A stretch of 64,000 bases of DNA, taken from NCBI RefSeq assembly GCF_016919005.1, contig NZ_JAFFQE010000002.1, positions 372,001 through 436,000 of the forward strand, read 5' to 3'. The number at the start of each line of letters is the position of its first letter. Positions within the stretch are counted from its first letter, which is position 1. Of the stretch, positions 8,109 to 15,254 are shown one piece after another. The notes beneath the pieces are model-generated. The model did no database searches. It worked only from the letters and a program-made list of their open reading frames with translations, and was not told where the DNA came from. The translations under genes were made by a program, and so were the position numbers. This DNA comes from Desulfopila inferna. Lineage in GTDB: Bacteria; Desulfobacterota; Desulfobulbia; Desulfobulbales; Desulfocapsaceae.

Positions 8109-9761
8109 ATGGAGAATATCAGCCCGCTGCAAGAACTTACCCTTGGCCAAATCCTTGATCAGACCGTTGAGAAATTTCCGGATAATGACGCCATCGTTTA
8201 CGTCGACAGAGATTTCCGCCTGACTTACCGGCAATTTTCGCAAGCTGTCGATGAAATGGCCAAAGGCCTCATGGCCCTTGGCATCCAAAAAGGGGAGAAG
8301 GTGGCGGTATGGGCGACTAATATTCCCAATTGGGTGATCTTGCAGTTTGCTACCGCGAAAATGGGGGCAATCCTTCTCACCGTCAATACAAACTACAAGA
8401 GTGCGGAACTGGAATATCTGCTCACCCAGTCGGAAAGCGAAAATCTCTTCTTAATTGACGGCTATCTGGATACTGATTACATCAACACAATCTATGAACT
8501 TGTACCGGAGCTCAGGACTGTGGAACGTGGGCGACTTACAAGCCCGAAATTCCCTCACCTTAAGCGGGTGGGATTTCTCGGTCAGGAAAAACACAGAGGC
8601 ATGTATTCCATGCCGGAAATCTCTTCTTTGAGCGTAATGGTAACGGACGAAGAATATCTTGCCCGACAGCAGTCATTGTCGCCTTACGATGTCGTCAACA
8701 TGCAGTATACCTCCGGAACTACAGGGTTCCCCAAAGGGGTAATGCTCAGCCACTACAACATCGGCAACAACGGCTTTTTTATCGGCCAGAACCAGAGACT
8801 CAGCGAAAAGGACAGGATGTGCCTGCCCGTTCCCCTGTTCCACTGCTTCGGCTGCGTTCTCGGGGTGATGGCGGCAGTGAATCACGGCACTACCATGGTT
8901 ATTCTGGAAAAATTCGATCCGCTGCTGATCATGGCTTCCGTGGAGCAGGAGAAATGCACCGCACTCTATGGGGTTCCCACCATGTTTATCGCCCTTCTGG
9001 ACCACCCCATGTTCTCAAAATTTGACTACTCCTCACTCAGAACCGGCATCATGGCGGGCTCCAACTGTCCGGTGCATGTCATGGAACAGGTGATCGAGCA
9101 GATGAACATGAGCGACATCACTATCTGCTATGGGTTGACTGAAGCTTCTCCCGTTATTGCCTACACCCGGATTGGAGACGAATTCAGGCTCAGGGTGGAA
9201 ACCGTGGGCCGGGCTCTACCTCACATGGAAGTGAAGATCGTCGATCCCAAAACCCATGAAACCCTGCCCAACGGCACTCAGGGGGAAGTGTGCTGCCGTG
9301 GATACAATATAATGAAGGGGTACTACAACAACCCGGAGGCCACGGCCGAAACCATCACCGCAGACGGCTGGCTCCATACCGGAGATCTGGGCGTTATGGA
9401 TGAAGCAGGCAACCTCTCGATTACCGGAAGGTATAAAGATATGATTATTCGCGGCGGCGAAAATATCTATCCGCGGGAGGTTGAGGAATTTCTCTACCGC
9501 ATGGACGCTATCAAAGATATTCAGATCGCAGCGGTACCCAGCAAGAAATATGGCGAGGAAGTTGGAGCGTTTATTATCCGCAGAGACAATGCCGACATCG
9601 ATGAGAGCGATGTCATCGACTACTGCAGAGGCAAAATTTCACGACACAAGATTCCGAAATATGTGCACTTTCTTGACGATTATCCTATGACGGCCAGCGG
9701 TAAGATACAGAAATACAAACTCACCGAAATGTCGGAAACTCTGTGGCCGGACCGGATCTGA
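8109..9761 (+). CDS. Acyl-CoA synthetase (AMP-forming)
   Basis: This 550-residue member of the ANL adenylating family activates a carboxylic acid to acyl-AMP and then acyl-CoA. Visible motifs are the P-loop YTSGTTGFPKGVMLSH, CYGLTEASP, the hinge and aspartate region HTGDLGVMDEAGNLSITGR, and the catalytic lysine in TASGKIQKYKL near the C-terminus. All are intact. The closest types are medium/long-chain or branched-chain fatty acid ligases. It lies in one operon with the XRE-cupin regulator, next to branched-chain amino acid genes, so a short branched acid such as isovalerate is plausible but unproven. A palindromic repeat follows directly. Confidence 0.88.
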   Translation: MENISPLQELTLGQILDQTVEKFPDNDAIVYVDRDFRLTYRQFSQAVDEMAKGLMALGIQKGEKVAVWATNIPNWVILQFATAKMGAILLTVNTNYKSAELEYLLTQSESENLFLIDGYLDTDYINTIYELVPELRTVERGRLTSPKFPHLKRVGFLGQEKHRGMYSMPEISSLSVMVTDEEYLARQQSLSPYDVVNMQYTSGTTGFPKGVMLSHYNIGNNGFFIGQNQRLSEKDRMCLPVPLFHCFGCVLGVMAAVNHGTTMVILEKFDPLLIMASVEQEKCTALYGVPTMFIALLDHPMFSKFDYSSLRTGIMAGSNCPVHVMEQVIEQMNMSDITICYGLTEASPVIAYTRIGDEFRLRVETVGRALPHMEVKIVDPKTHETLPNGTQGEVCCRGYNIMKGYYNNPEATAETITADGWLHTGDLGVMDEAGNLSITGRYKDMIIRGGENIYPREVEEFLYRMDAIKDIQIAAVPSKKYGEEVGAFIIRRDNADIDESDVIDYCRGKISRHKIPKYVHFLDDYPMTASGKIQKYKLTEMSETLWPDRI

Positions 9762-9776
9762 ACAGAACGGCTCTCT

Positions 9777-9890
9777 TTAGTACCTTACAGATTGTTTTCT
9801 TGTTTTTTTTTTTGCAAGAAAATAATCTGTCAAAAGGTTCCAATACCCCTCAAGGGTGTACTGTAAAGAGTCCAGCTCAGCTGGGTTAGT
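9777..9890 (+). repeat. Palindromic repeat, type 1
   Basis: This copy has three hairpins. The first has 16-base arms (9787-9802 and 9815-9830, one mismatch) around a T-rich loop. CCCCTCAAGGG follows, then CCAGCTCAGCTGGG (9872-9885). GTACCTTACAG at the left is answered by TACTGTAAAG on the right. Related copies are at 14356, 53880 and 56703. Lying just after the ligase stop, it could also end transcription. Confidence 0.75.
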
Positions 9891-9916
9891 TAAACCGTGC
9901 CCATTCTCTGAAATAT

Positions 9917-10102
9917 TCAGGGTGAACCCGGTTCCGTAAACCAGGGATGAAAGGGTGCTTTTTCTTTGAGATATTTTTCCTTTTTCTCCTTGCCCATCTC
10001 TTTCATTTTCTGATCGCAGCATTTCAACTCCTTGCCATGACCAGGCTCCATCAAATAGATTATTTTTTGACAATTGCCGCATTCATACATCGGTAATTCC
10101 AT
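9917..10102 (-). CDS. Small desulforedoxin-like zinc/iron ribbon protein
   Basis: The 61-residue protein begins MELPMYECGNCQKIIYLM and continues with KELKCCDQKMKEM. The pattern CxxC...CC, ending about residue 29, is that of the desulforedoxin fold, which binds one iron or zinc with four cysteines. The C-terminal half is lysine-rich and then hydrophobic-poor, unlike plain desulforedoxin (about 36 residues). AGGAGG lies 9 bases before the ATG, which strongly supports a real gene. Its role is unknown. Electron transfer or metal-dependent regulation are options. It stands alone, downstream of no obvious partner. Confidence 0.7.
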   Translation of the reverse strand: MELPMYECGNCQKIIYLMEPGHGKELKCCDQKMKEMGKEKKEKYLKEKAPFHPWFTEPGSP

Positions 10103-10503
10103 TTGCCTTTACCTCCTTTTGACTTGAGACTGTATCGTCTTTCAAAAACTGCCAATGTGCCAGAATTCCTGGAAAGCTCCTCTTTCCTCTGCTAGTCTGG
10201 CTTATCTGGAAAGTTTTTTCTGTAGAGGTGCTAAAAAGCGTACCACAAACCTTTAAGCAAAAGAACAAACACTACCATTAACAGAAATAGCAAATATCAT
10301 GCCATAGTAGAATAATGGACGGAGAGACGCCAGCGGGAGTCCGAATACCCTGTTGATCCGACAACTTGATCAAGCCGAAGATGGTACCGGCCGGAACTCA
10401 CAGTCCTACGGGGCCGGACAGAGTCTTATGCCGCCGGACGGCAGGCGCTCGAAGTATAACGGAATGAAATACGATAGAGTTTCCGCAATCTCCGCAGGAC
10501 TTC
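10103..10503. other. Gene-less GC-rich structured segment
   Basis: No frame here is convincing. From 10310 to 10460 the plus strand is GC-rich with several inverted repeats, for example TGCCG-CCGGA-CGGCA. It carries, in order, GGAGAGAC, GCCGAAG, AACTCACAG and GGACAGAG. These blocks resemble pieces of glycine riboswitches, but the joining segment typical of that class is not present and no plus-strand gene follows. Confidence 0.4.
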
Positions 10504-10809
10504 CTAACCCTGCGCCAAATTACGCACCGATTCCTTATAGTCGCTCCATTCCGTGGCGGACCATATCTCGGTCTGCGCATGCCCGAATGTCCGAATGATG
10601 GTGGATACCTTAAATGCCGTCTCGACATCGGGAGCCTTAAAAATATCGACATAATCGTATGGCCCCATGACTGCATAATTGTTCACCCACTTAACCTCGG
10701 GGCAATTTTCTCGAATTTTTGTCTTGATGGATTTTTCGGCTTCCTCGAGCGTTGCCGGTGATTTCAAAGCCGTTGGTGTTAAACGCGTCAACATGATGAA
10801 TAAAGGCAT
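10504..10809 (-). CDS. GYD domain protein
   Basis: The 101-residue protein matches the small GYD family (named for a conserved Gly-Tyr-Asp). It begins MPLFIMLTRLT, has a central MGPYDYVDIFKAPD in place of the usual GxYD, and ends with FGHAQTEIWSATEW. The fold is a ferredoxin-like dimer and the biochemical function is unknown. GAGGAGG stands 7 bases before the ATG. The gene is monocistronic. A short stretch at about 18560-18640 (minus) resembles part of it and may be a remnant of a second copy. Confidence 0.8.
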   Translation of the reverse strand: MPLFIMLTRLTPTALKSPATLEEAEKSIKTKIRENCPEVKWVNNYAVMGPYDYVDIFKAPDVETAFKVSTIIRTFGHAQTEIWSATEWSDYKESVRNLAQG

Positions 10810-11038
10810 AACCGAACCTCCTCTGCTGGAATACGGACAGACGTCAGGGACTGTTGAAAAATGAATGCAATTTATGTGACAGAATTTCCTGCAGGTGAGA
10901 ATTGGTTAACTAGATATCCAGGCCGGTGAGTATACCGGATCAAAGGACAAGAGAAGATCTCTCACGGAGAATGGAGATAACGACTACGGAAGAAATCGGC
11001 AGGTTTATGAAATTTTGCTGAGAGATATTATGACGCCA

Positions 11039-11218
11039 TTAATTTTGATTGTCGGTTTTCTTCGGCTCCTGACTTTTCCTGCTCGAAAACTTTTTCCAGC
11101 CGAAATGAGTCGCCGCCATACCGGCGACAAAACAGAGCAGTGCCGGCCCGGGATGGCTGTTATTCATCAGCCAGATACTGCCGAGAACCAGATGCAGGCC
11201 AATTATTAAAAGTAACAT
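11039..11218 (-). CDS. Small 59-residue membrane protein
   Basis: I do not recognise the family. The protein starts MLLLIIGLHLVLGSIWLM, has a second hydrophobic stretch (about residues 25-38, PALLCFVAGMAATHF) and ends in a charged tail rich in Lys, Ser and Gln. This gives two probable membrane helices with a cytoplasmic tail. AAGGAG sits 4 bases before the ATG. The gene lies 68 bases downstream of an XRE-cupin regulator on the same strand, so the two may share a transcript. Start, stop and hydrophobic pattern make a real gene likely. Confidence 0.55.
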   Translation of the reverse strand: MLLLIIGLHLVLGSIWLMNNSHPGPALLCFVAGMAATHFGWKKFSSRKSQEPKKTDNQN

Positions 11219-11286
11219 TCGGCTCCTTTATGGTGTCAAAATTCACGTCATCCGATATTTGGGAAAGGCTGCCCACGCTTTTCAAC

Positions 11287-11877
11287 TTACAGGATTATCA
11301 TCTCCTCTTTGGCGTAAATCACGGCAAGGATGGTGGCCGGCTCATCTCCATGTGCGGAAATTTTGTGCGGCACATTTGAATCGTAATACATTGAATCACC
11401 CGGATTGAGCACATCTTTATGATCAAGAATGCTGACTTCAACCTTTCCCTGCAGCACAAAAATAAATTCTTCACCGATATGCTGATTCGGTTCGACCTTT
11501 CGGGGATCTGCAGGATTCAAGGTTACAAGGAAAGGCTCCATCTGTCGATTTCTTTTTTGTTGACCGAGCCCCTGATAACTATAGCCGTTTGATTCACCGG
11601 AGGTGGAACCGAATCTGGTAACCGTGGCCCTGTCACCGCTCCGGGTAATGCAAAAGGGCGAGTCGCCACTGTCTCCGAAAAAATCCCCCACCGGCACCTC
11701 AAAAACCTTTGCCAGATTTATAATATTGCCTAAAGGCGGAGAAATTTTATCGCTTTCCATTTCCCTCAGCAATGTTTCGGAAATTCCGGACTGACGGGAA
11801 AGCTCCTCTAACGACAGCCTTTGGGCCTTTCGCAAGCTTTTGATTTTTTCAGCAACGCTGTTTGTATTTTCAGGCAT
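11287..11877 (-). CDS. XRE-family regulator with cupin domain
   Basis: The 196-residue protein has an N-terminal helix-turn-helix (about residues 8-65, LRKAQRLSLEELSRQSGISE) and a cupin barrel (about 120-190, HIGEEFIFVLQGKVEVSI...NPGDSMYYDSNVPHKIS). It is closer to the regulator at 7530 than to the one at 12189, as shown by shared SPPLG(N/P)-(I/L)I and RQMEPF/RHMEPF segments. It is transcribed away from the third XRE-cupin gene, and the shared 311-base region may control both. A small membrane protein gene follows. The ligand is unknown. Confidence 0.85.
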   Translation of the reverse strand: MPENTNSVAEKIKSLRKAQRLSLEELSRQSGISETLLREMESDKISPPLGNIINLAKVFEVPVGDFFGDSGDSPFCITRSGDRATVTRFGSTSGESNGYSYQGLGQQKRNRQMEPFLVTLNPADPRKVEPNQHIGEEFIFVLQGKVEVSILDHKDVLNPGDSMYYDSNVPHKISAHGDEPATILAVIYAKEEMIIL

Positions 11878-12188
11878 CGTTTAACTCCTTTTCAACCATC
11901 CTGCTCCATTTGAGAAAGCCGTCTGCAGTATATCCAGCTTAGCTGGGTCAACCTGTTTCAGTCTCTTCAATAAATCGTGTAAAATCCAATTTTACCACTG
12001 AATACGCCGAACACACAGATGTTTTTTAGATCTACAGCGACGTGATCGAGCTTTTTACGGGTCCATCAATAATAGTTATTGACAGAATATGAATATTTTA
12101 TATAGGTTAATATTAACTAATATAAAATGTTAACTATTGTCAATCATAAATCCAAATACGCTTTCCATTTTGTTTTGCACGGTGCTTC
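11878..12188. other. Divergent region between two XRE-cupin genes
   Basis: The right half is very AT-rich. It contains a palindromic repeat core (CCAGCTTAGCTGGG, 11934-11947), a promoter-like TTGACA at 12079-12084 and GTTAA-type palindromes at 12106-12117 and 12129-12134. No gene is seen. Confidence 0.55.
12079..12134 (+). promoter_or_regulatory. Candidate promoter with GTTAATATTAAC operator
   Basis: TTGACA (12079-12084) is followed after 16 bases by TATAGG (12101-12106). The perfect palindrome GTTAATATTAAC (12106-12117) overlaps the end of the -10 box, and GTTAAC recurs at 12129-12134. A repressor bound here would block the promoter of the XRE-cupin gene at 12189. Autoregulation by that protein is the simplest reading, but it is inferred. 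Confidence 0.4.
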
Positions 12189-12731
12189 ATGAATATAGGA
12201 ACTTTGATCAGAAAACGCCGCAAGGAAAAAAAATTGACCCTCAAAATAGTGGCGGAACAGGCCTCGATTTCGGAAGGTTTTCTCAGTCAGGTGGAAAATG
12301 ACGTCAATTCACCTTCTGTGGATACCCTTATCCGCATTTGCAATGCCCTCGATGTCGATGCGGGAAACCTTCTCACCCAGGTAAGCAATAAGGAAAAGAT
12401 AATACTGATCAGGAAGGCGGACTGGGATGATATCGATCTTTCCCATACCGGCTTTGTGACCCGGCGCTTTTTCTCTCCGGATGATCGAACCGTCATAGAC
12501 TCTTCCGTCCTGGTGATCGAGCCGGGCAAATCAATTCCGGTTCGCAAAAATATTAAAAACGGCCAGGAAGTTCTCTGCATTCTGAAAGGATCCGTGGAGC
12601 TTACGCTGAGTGATACAACCTACCAGATGGTCGAAGGTGATTCGGTTCATTTCTGGTCGAACCCGGAACATCAGAAAATAACCAACAACAGTGTCCACAA
12701 AAGTTTTGTGCTCTGGGTAGGAACCCTTTAA
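12189..12731 (+). CDS. XRE-family regulator with cupin domain
   Basis: The 180-residue protein has an XRE helix-turn-helix (about residues 4-60, LIRKRRKEKKLTLKIVAEQA then SEGFLSQVENDVNSPSVDTL) and a cupin domain (about 105-178, QEVLCILKGSVELTLSD...VEGDSVHFW). It is the best match of the three to classical XRE-cupin repressors. The thiolase gene on the same strand begins about 160 bases later, with a repeat between them. A palindrome over its own promoter suggests autoregulation. The inducer could be an intermediate of the neighbouring acyl-CoA pathway. Confidence 0.85.
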   Translation: MNIGTLIRKRRKEKKLTLKIVAEQASISEGFLSQVENDVNSPSVDTLIRICNALDVDAGNLLTQVSNKEKIILIRKADWDDIDLSHTGFVTRRFFSPDDRTVIDSSVLVIEPGKSIPVRKNIKNGQEVLCILKGSVELTLSDTTYQMVEGDSVHFWSNPEHQKITNNSVHKSFVLWVGTL

Positions 12732-12760
12732 CGCAGAATCAACCGGCCCCGTAAGAGAGA

Positions 12761-12843
12761 GGTCTGCAAACCTGCCACGCGGGAGATCTGATTTTCTCGA
12801 AATCGGAGTTTATGCCCGTACGGTGCTTATCGCGACGCCATCA
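12761..12843 (+). repeat. Partial copy of hairpin repeat
   Basis: This matches the right half of the repeat at 32008-32198, from GGTCT...ACGCGGGAGA through TTTATGCCCGTACGG to CGCGACGCCATCA. It lies between the XRE-cupin gene and the thiolase gene and ends about 50 bases before the thiolase start. Confidence 0.7.
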
Positions 12844-12892
12844 GGAAAGAGAGTTGTCAAGATAGTCAACTTAACGCAAGGAGACCAATGGT

Positions 12893-14320
12893 ATGATAAC
12901 ATTCAGCAAGCAACAGTTGAAAATTCCCAAGCTGCAGAGACCTGTATACATGGTGACGGCAGGACAGTCAAAGTTCGACCGGGCCTTTCCCGATAAACGC
13001 ACCGAAGAGTTGTGTATCGACGCCTTTACCATGGCGGCGGCAATGCTGGACATCTCACCGGCTGAGCTGAAACAGTATATCCACAGCTGTTACTACGGTC
13101 ACTTTGCCGACCATTTCGGCGACCAACTCCTGGGAGAATCTGTAATTCATGATCGATTGGGCCTGGATCCGCTCGGTAATGTCGGGGTAAAAACCGGCGG
13201 AGCCACGGGAGGCTCGACTCTCTGGGAGGGCATGAAAGCGGTGGCCTCCGGCTATTCGGACTGCGTTCTGGTCATGGGCTGGGAAAGAATGGACGAGGTC
13301 CCCACCGATGAAGGCAACTTTCTGATTTCCTGCGCCGCCGACAAAGACTGGGAGTCCCCATTAGGCCATATCTATACCGGATATTATGCGGTTATGGCCC
13401 AGCGCTACTGGCAGATTTTCGGAAAATCGGAAGAATCATTCAGAAGAACGCTGGCGGAGATCTCCGTGAAACACCACGGCTATGCGAGATTCAACCCCTT
13501 TGCCCAGGCGCCGATGAAAATAACCGTTGACGATGTCCTGAATTCGCCGGTTGTCGCCTACCCGCTGCGGGCCCTGGACTGCTGTTTGATGAGCGTTGGC
13601 GCGGCCTGCACTATTCTCTGCGATGAAGATACCGCGGACAAGCTTACCCAAAATACCAGGAATAAGCCGCTGCGTGTTTATGTTTCCGCAGGCTCGCATA
13701 CCCTCCGCCCTGCCGACAGACTGGATATGGCCATCCCCCTGCTCCCCAACGAGACCGCGGATCAGTACAAAGATCTGGGCGAACGCTTTCCCGGTGGAGA
13801 CAGATACCCCGGTTTTACCGGATTCCTGGCGGCAAGAATGGCTGCTTACTATGCTTACGGCATGGCCGGCATCACCGATCCGAGCGAAGATCTAGATCTG
13901 GTTGAGCTCCACGACGCCTTTACCATCAGCGATGTGCAGACCTATGAGGATGTAGGCATTCGCCCCTATGGCTACGGGCGTGATTATGTGGAATCGGGTG
14001 ATTGCTACCACACCAATCCGCACACCGGAGAACCGGGAAAACTTCCCTCCAACCTCTCCGGCGGCCTGATCGGCTGTATGCACTCAGTGGGAGCCACCGG
14101 CATCATGCAGGCCTTCGAAGTGGCCACACATATCTGGAACAGGTGGGAAGAATACCACGGCGATGAAAATCTCTGGAACAAATTCAACCGGGAGAAGCCG
14201 GCGGACTGGACCAACCTCCAGGTCCAGGGTGCCAAAAGAGGAATGGCTATCAGCCATGCAGGTGTCGGTTCACACGTCACCTCCACCATTTTGATGGATC
14301 CCGATCATCTGATAAAATAA
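12893..14320 (+). CDS. Thiolase-fold protein (SCP2/DUF35-partnered type)
   Basis: The 475-residue protein aligns with SCP2-type and archaeal-type thiolases. It has VLVMGWERM after the first active-site region, ELHDAFTISD in the middle, and a C-terminal GCMHSVGATG matching the GHPxGATG site with its histidine. The usual nucleophilic cysteine of AACASGG is replaced by glycine: KTGGATGGST, with Gly103 at the cysteine position. The next same-strand gene encodes the OB-fold/zinc-ribbon partner that such thiolases need. It may cleave or form acetoacetyl-CoA or a related 3-oxoacyl-CoA in leucine breakdown, but without the cysteine the classical mechanism cannot be assumed. Confidence 0.82.
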   Translation: MITFSKQQLKIPKLQRPVYMVTAGQSKFDRAFPDKRTEELCIDAFTMAAAMLDISPAELKQYIHSCYYGHFADHFGDQLLGESVIHDRLGLDPLGNVGVKTGGATGGSTLWEGMKAVASGYSDCVLVMGWERMDEVPTDEGNFLISCAADKDWESPLGHIYTGYYAVMAQRYWQIFGKSEESFRRTLAEISVKHHGYARFNPFAQAPMKITVDDVLNSPVVAYPLRALDCCLMSVGAACTILCDEDTADKLTQNTRNKPLRVYVSAGSHTLRPADRLDMAIPLLPNETADQYKDLGERFPGGDRYPGFTGFLAARMAAYYAYGMAGITDPSEDLDLVELHDAFTISDVQTYEDVGIRPYGYGRDYVESGDCYHTNPHTGEPGKLPSNLSGGLIGCMHSVGATGIMQAFEVATHIWNRWEEYHGDENLWNKFNREKPADWTNLQVQGAKRGMAISHAGVGSHVTSTILMDPDHLIK

Positions 14321-14355
14321 ATACGATGAACCTTCAAAAGAAAATTTTTCACCAG

Positions 14356-14467
14356 GATACTAACCCAGCTGAACTGGACTTTTTACAGTATCCCCTTGAG
14401 GGGTATAAGAATCTTTCGACAGATTTATTCTTGCAAAAAAAAAAAGAAACAATCTGTAAGATACTAA
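14356..14467 (-). repeat. Palindromic repeat, type 1, inverted
   Basis: Read on the minus strand, this has the same order as the copy at 9777-9890: ATCTGT hairpin with A/T-rich loop, CCCCTTGAGGGG, then CCAGTTCAGCTGGG (14364-14377). It fills the gap between the thiolase gene and the OB-fold gene and ends about 10 bases before the latter's ribosome-binding site, so the two genes are separated by a hairpin. Confidence 0.75.
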
Positions 14468-14479
14468 AGGAGACGTGCT

Positions 14480-15070
14480 ATGAGTATGTTCGGACAGGTT
14501 TACGTCAAAAACAATAAATATAAGCCCAAGGGCGATTTCCATCACCTCACCCCCAACACCCCTATCCGCAATGCCGATGACGACTGGAAGCTCCTCGGCA
14601 TCACCAACCCACGAGACATGACCTACATGCATTCCTATGGCGGAGAGGCCATATTTTTCGAATCGCTCAGCCAGGGAAAACTGATGGCTACCCGCTGCGA
14701 CAGCGCCGGCTGTGGACAGAAAGGCACCATTTACATGCCGTTTCGCATCCACTGCCCGGATTGCCTAAGTAAAAATACAGTCATCGATCTCACCGATACG
14801 GCAAAGAAAACCGCTAAAATCCATACCTTCATGGTCTGTGAACGCTCAGGCGCCTTCAACATGCTCGACAAGCCCATCAAGTTCATCAACATAGAATTTG
14901 ACGGAGTGGCCACCATCCTGATGAGCTATCTCAGCTGCGGCGATCCCGAATTAGGCTTGAAAGTGGTCCCGATATTCAAGACGTCCGATCCGACATTCAC
15001 CATCCTCGATCTTTCCTGGGTGGTAGAAGGGACCGGGGAAGAGGATCTTCCCCAGGGATTTAGTTTTTAA
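14480..15070 (+). CDS. OB-fold / zinc-ribbon acyl-CoA-associated protein (DUF35 type)
   Basis: The 196-residue protein has a rubredoxin-like zinc ribbon (CDSAGCG...CPDC, about residues 73-95) followed by an OB fold, the arrangement of the DUF35 partners of thiolases and HMG-CoA synthases. These subunits bind CoA and are needed for thiolase activity in several systems (for example BbsA/BbsB). It also has an extended N-terminal part of about 65 residues. Its position after the thiolase-fold gene supports a two-subunit complex. AAAGGAG lies about 10 bases before the ATG. Confidence 0.82.
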   Translation: MSMFGQVYVKNNKYKPKGDFHHLTPNTPIRNADDDWKLLGITNPRDMTYMHSYGGEAIFFESLSQGKLMATRCDSAGCGQKGTIYMPFRIHCPDCLSKNTVIDLTDTAKKTAKIHTFMVCERSGAFNMLDKPIKFINIEFDGVATILMSYLSCGDPELGLKVVPIFKTSDPTFTILDLSWVVEGTGEEDLPQGFSF

Positions 15071-15254
15071 AAATTGTCACTACCCCCCTTTTTTCAATCA
15101 TACTCTCCCGCTTTTCCTCTCGAGCGGGAGGTCGATACCGGAGCTGATTTCCAGAAGGAGAGAATCACCCTTAGACTTCATTTGAGACAACAGATAGGCT
15201 GGTCTGCTCTATTCCATTTTCTTTTGCGGCCAGAGCACACAAAAGAGGTATACC

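Noticed and set aside
9777-10082. 101-codon frame on the minus strand overlapping the desulforedoxin-like gene
   Set aside because: It is in another frame and extends through the palindromic repeat. The 61-codon gene has the cysteine motif and the ribosome-binding site.
10310-10460. Confident glycine riboswitch call
   Set aside because: The joining segment is wrong and no gene follows on that strand, so I list it only as a low-confidence observation.
14326-14517. 63-codon frame between thiolase and OB-fold genes
   Set aside because: It is made almost entirely of the palindromic repeat.
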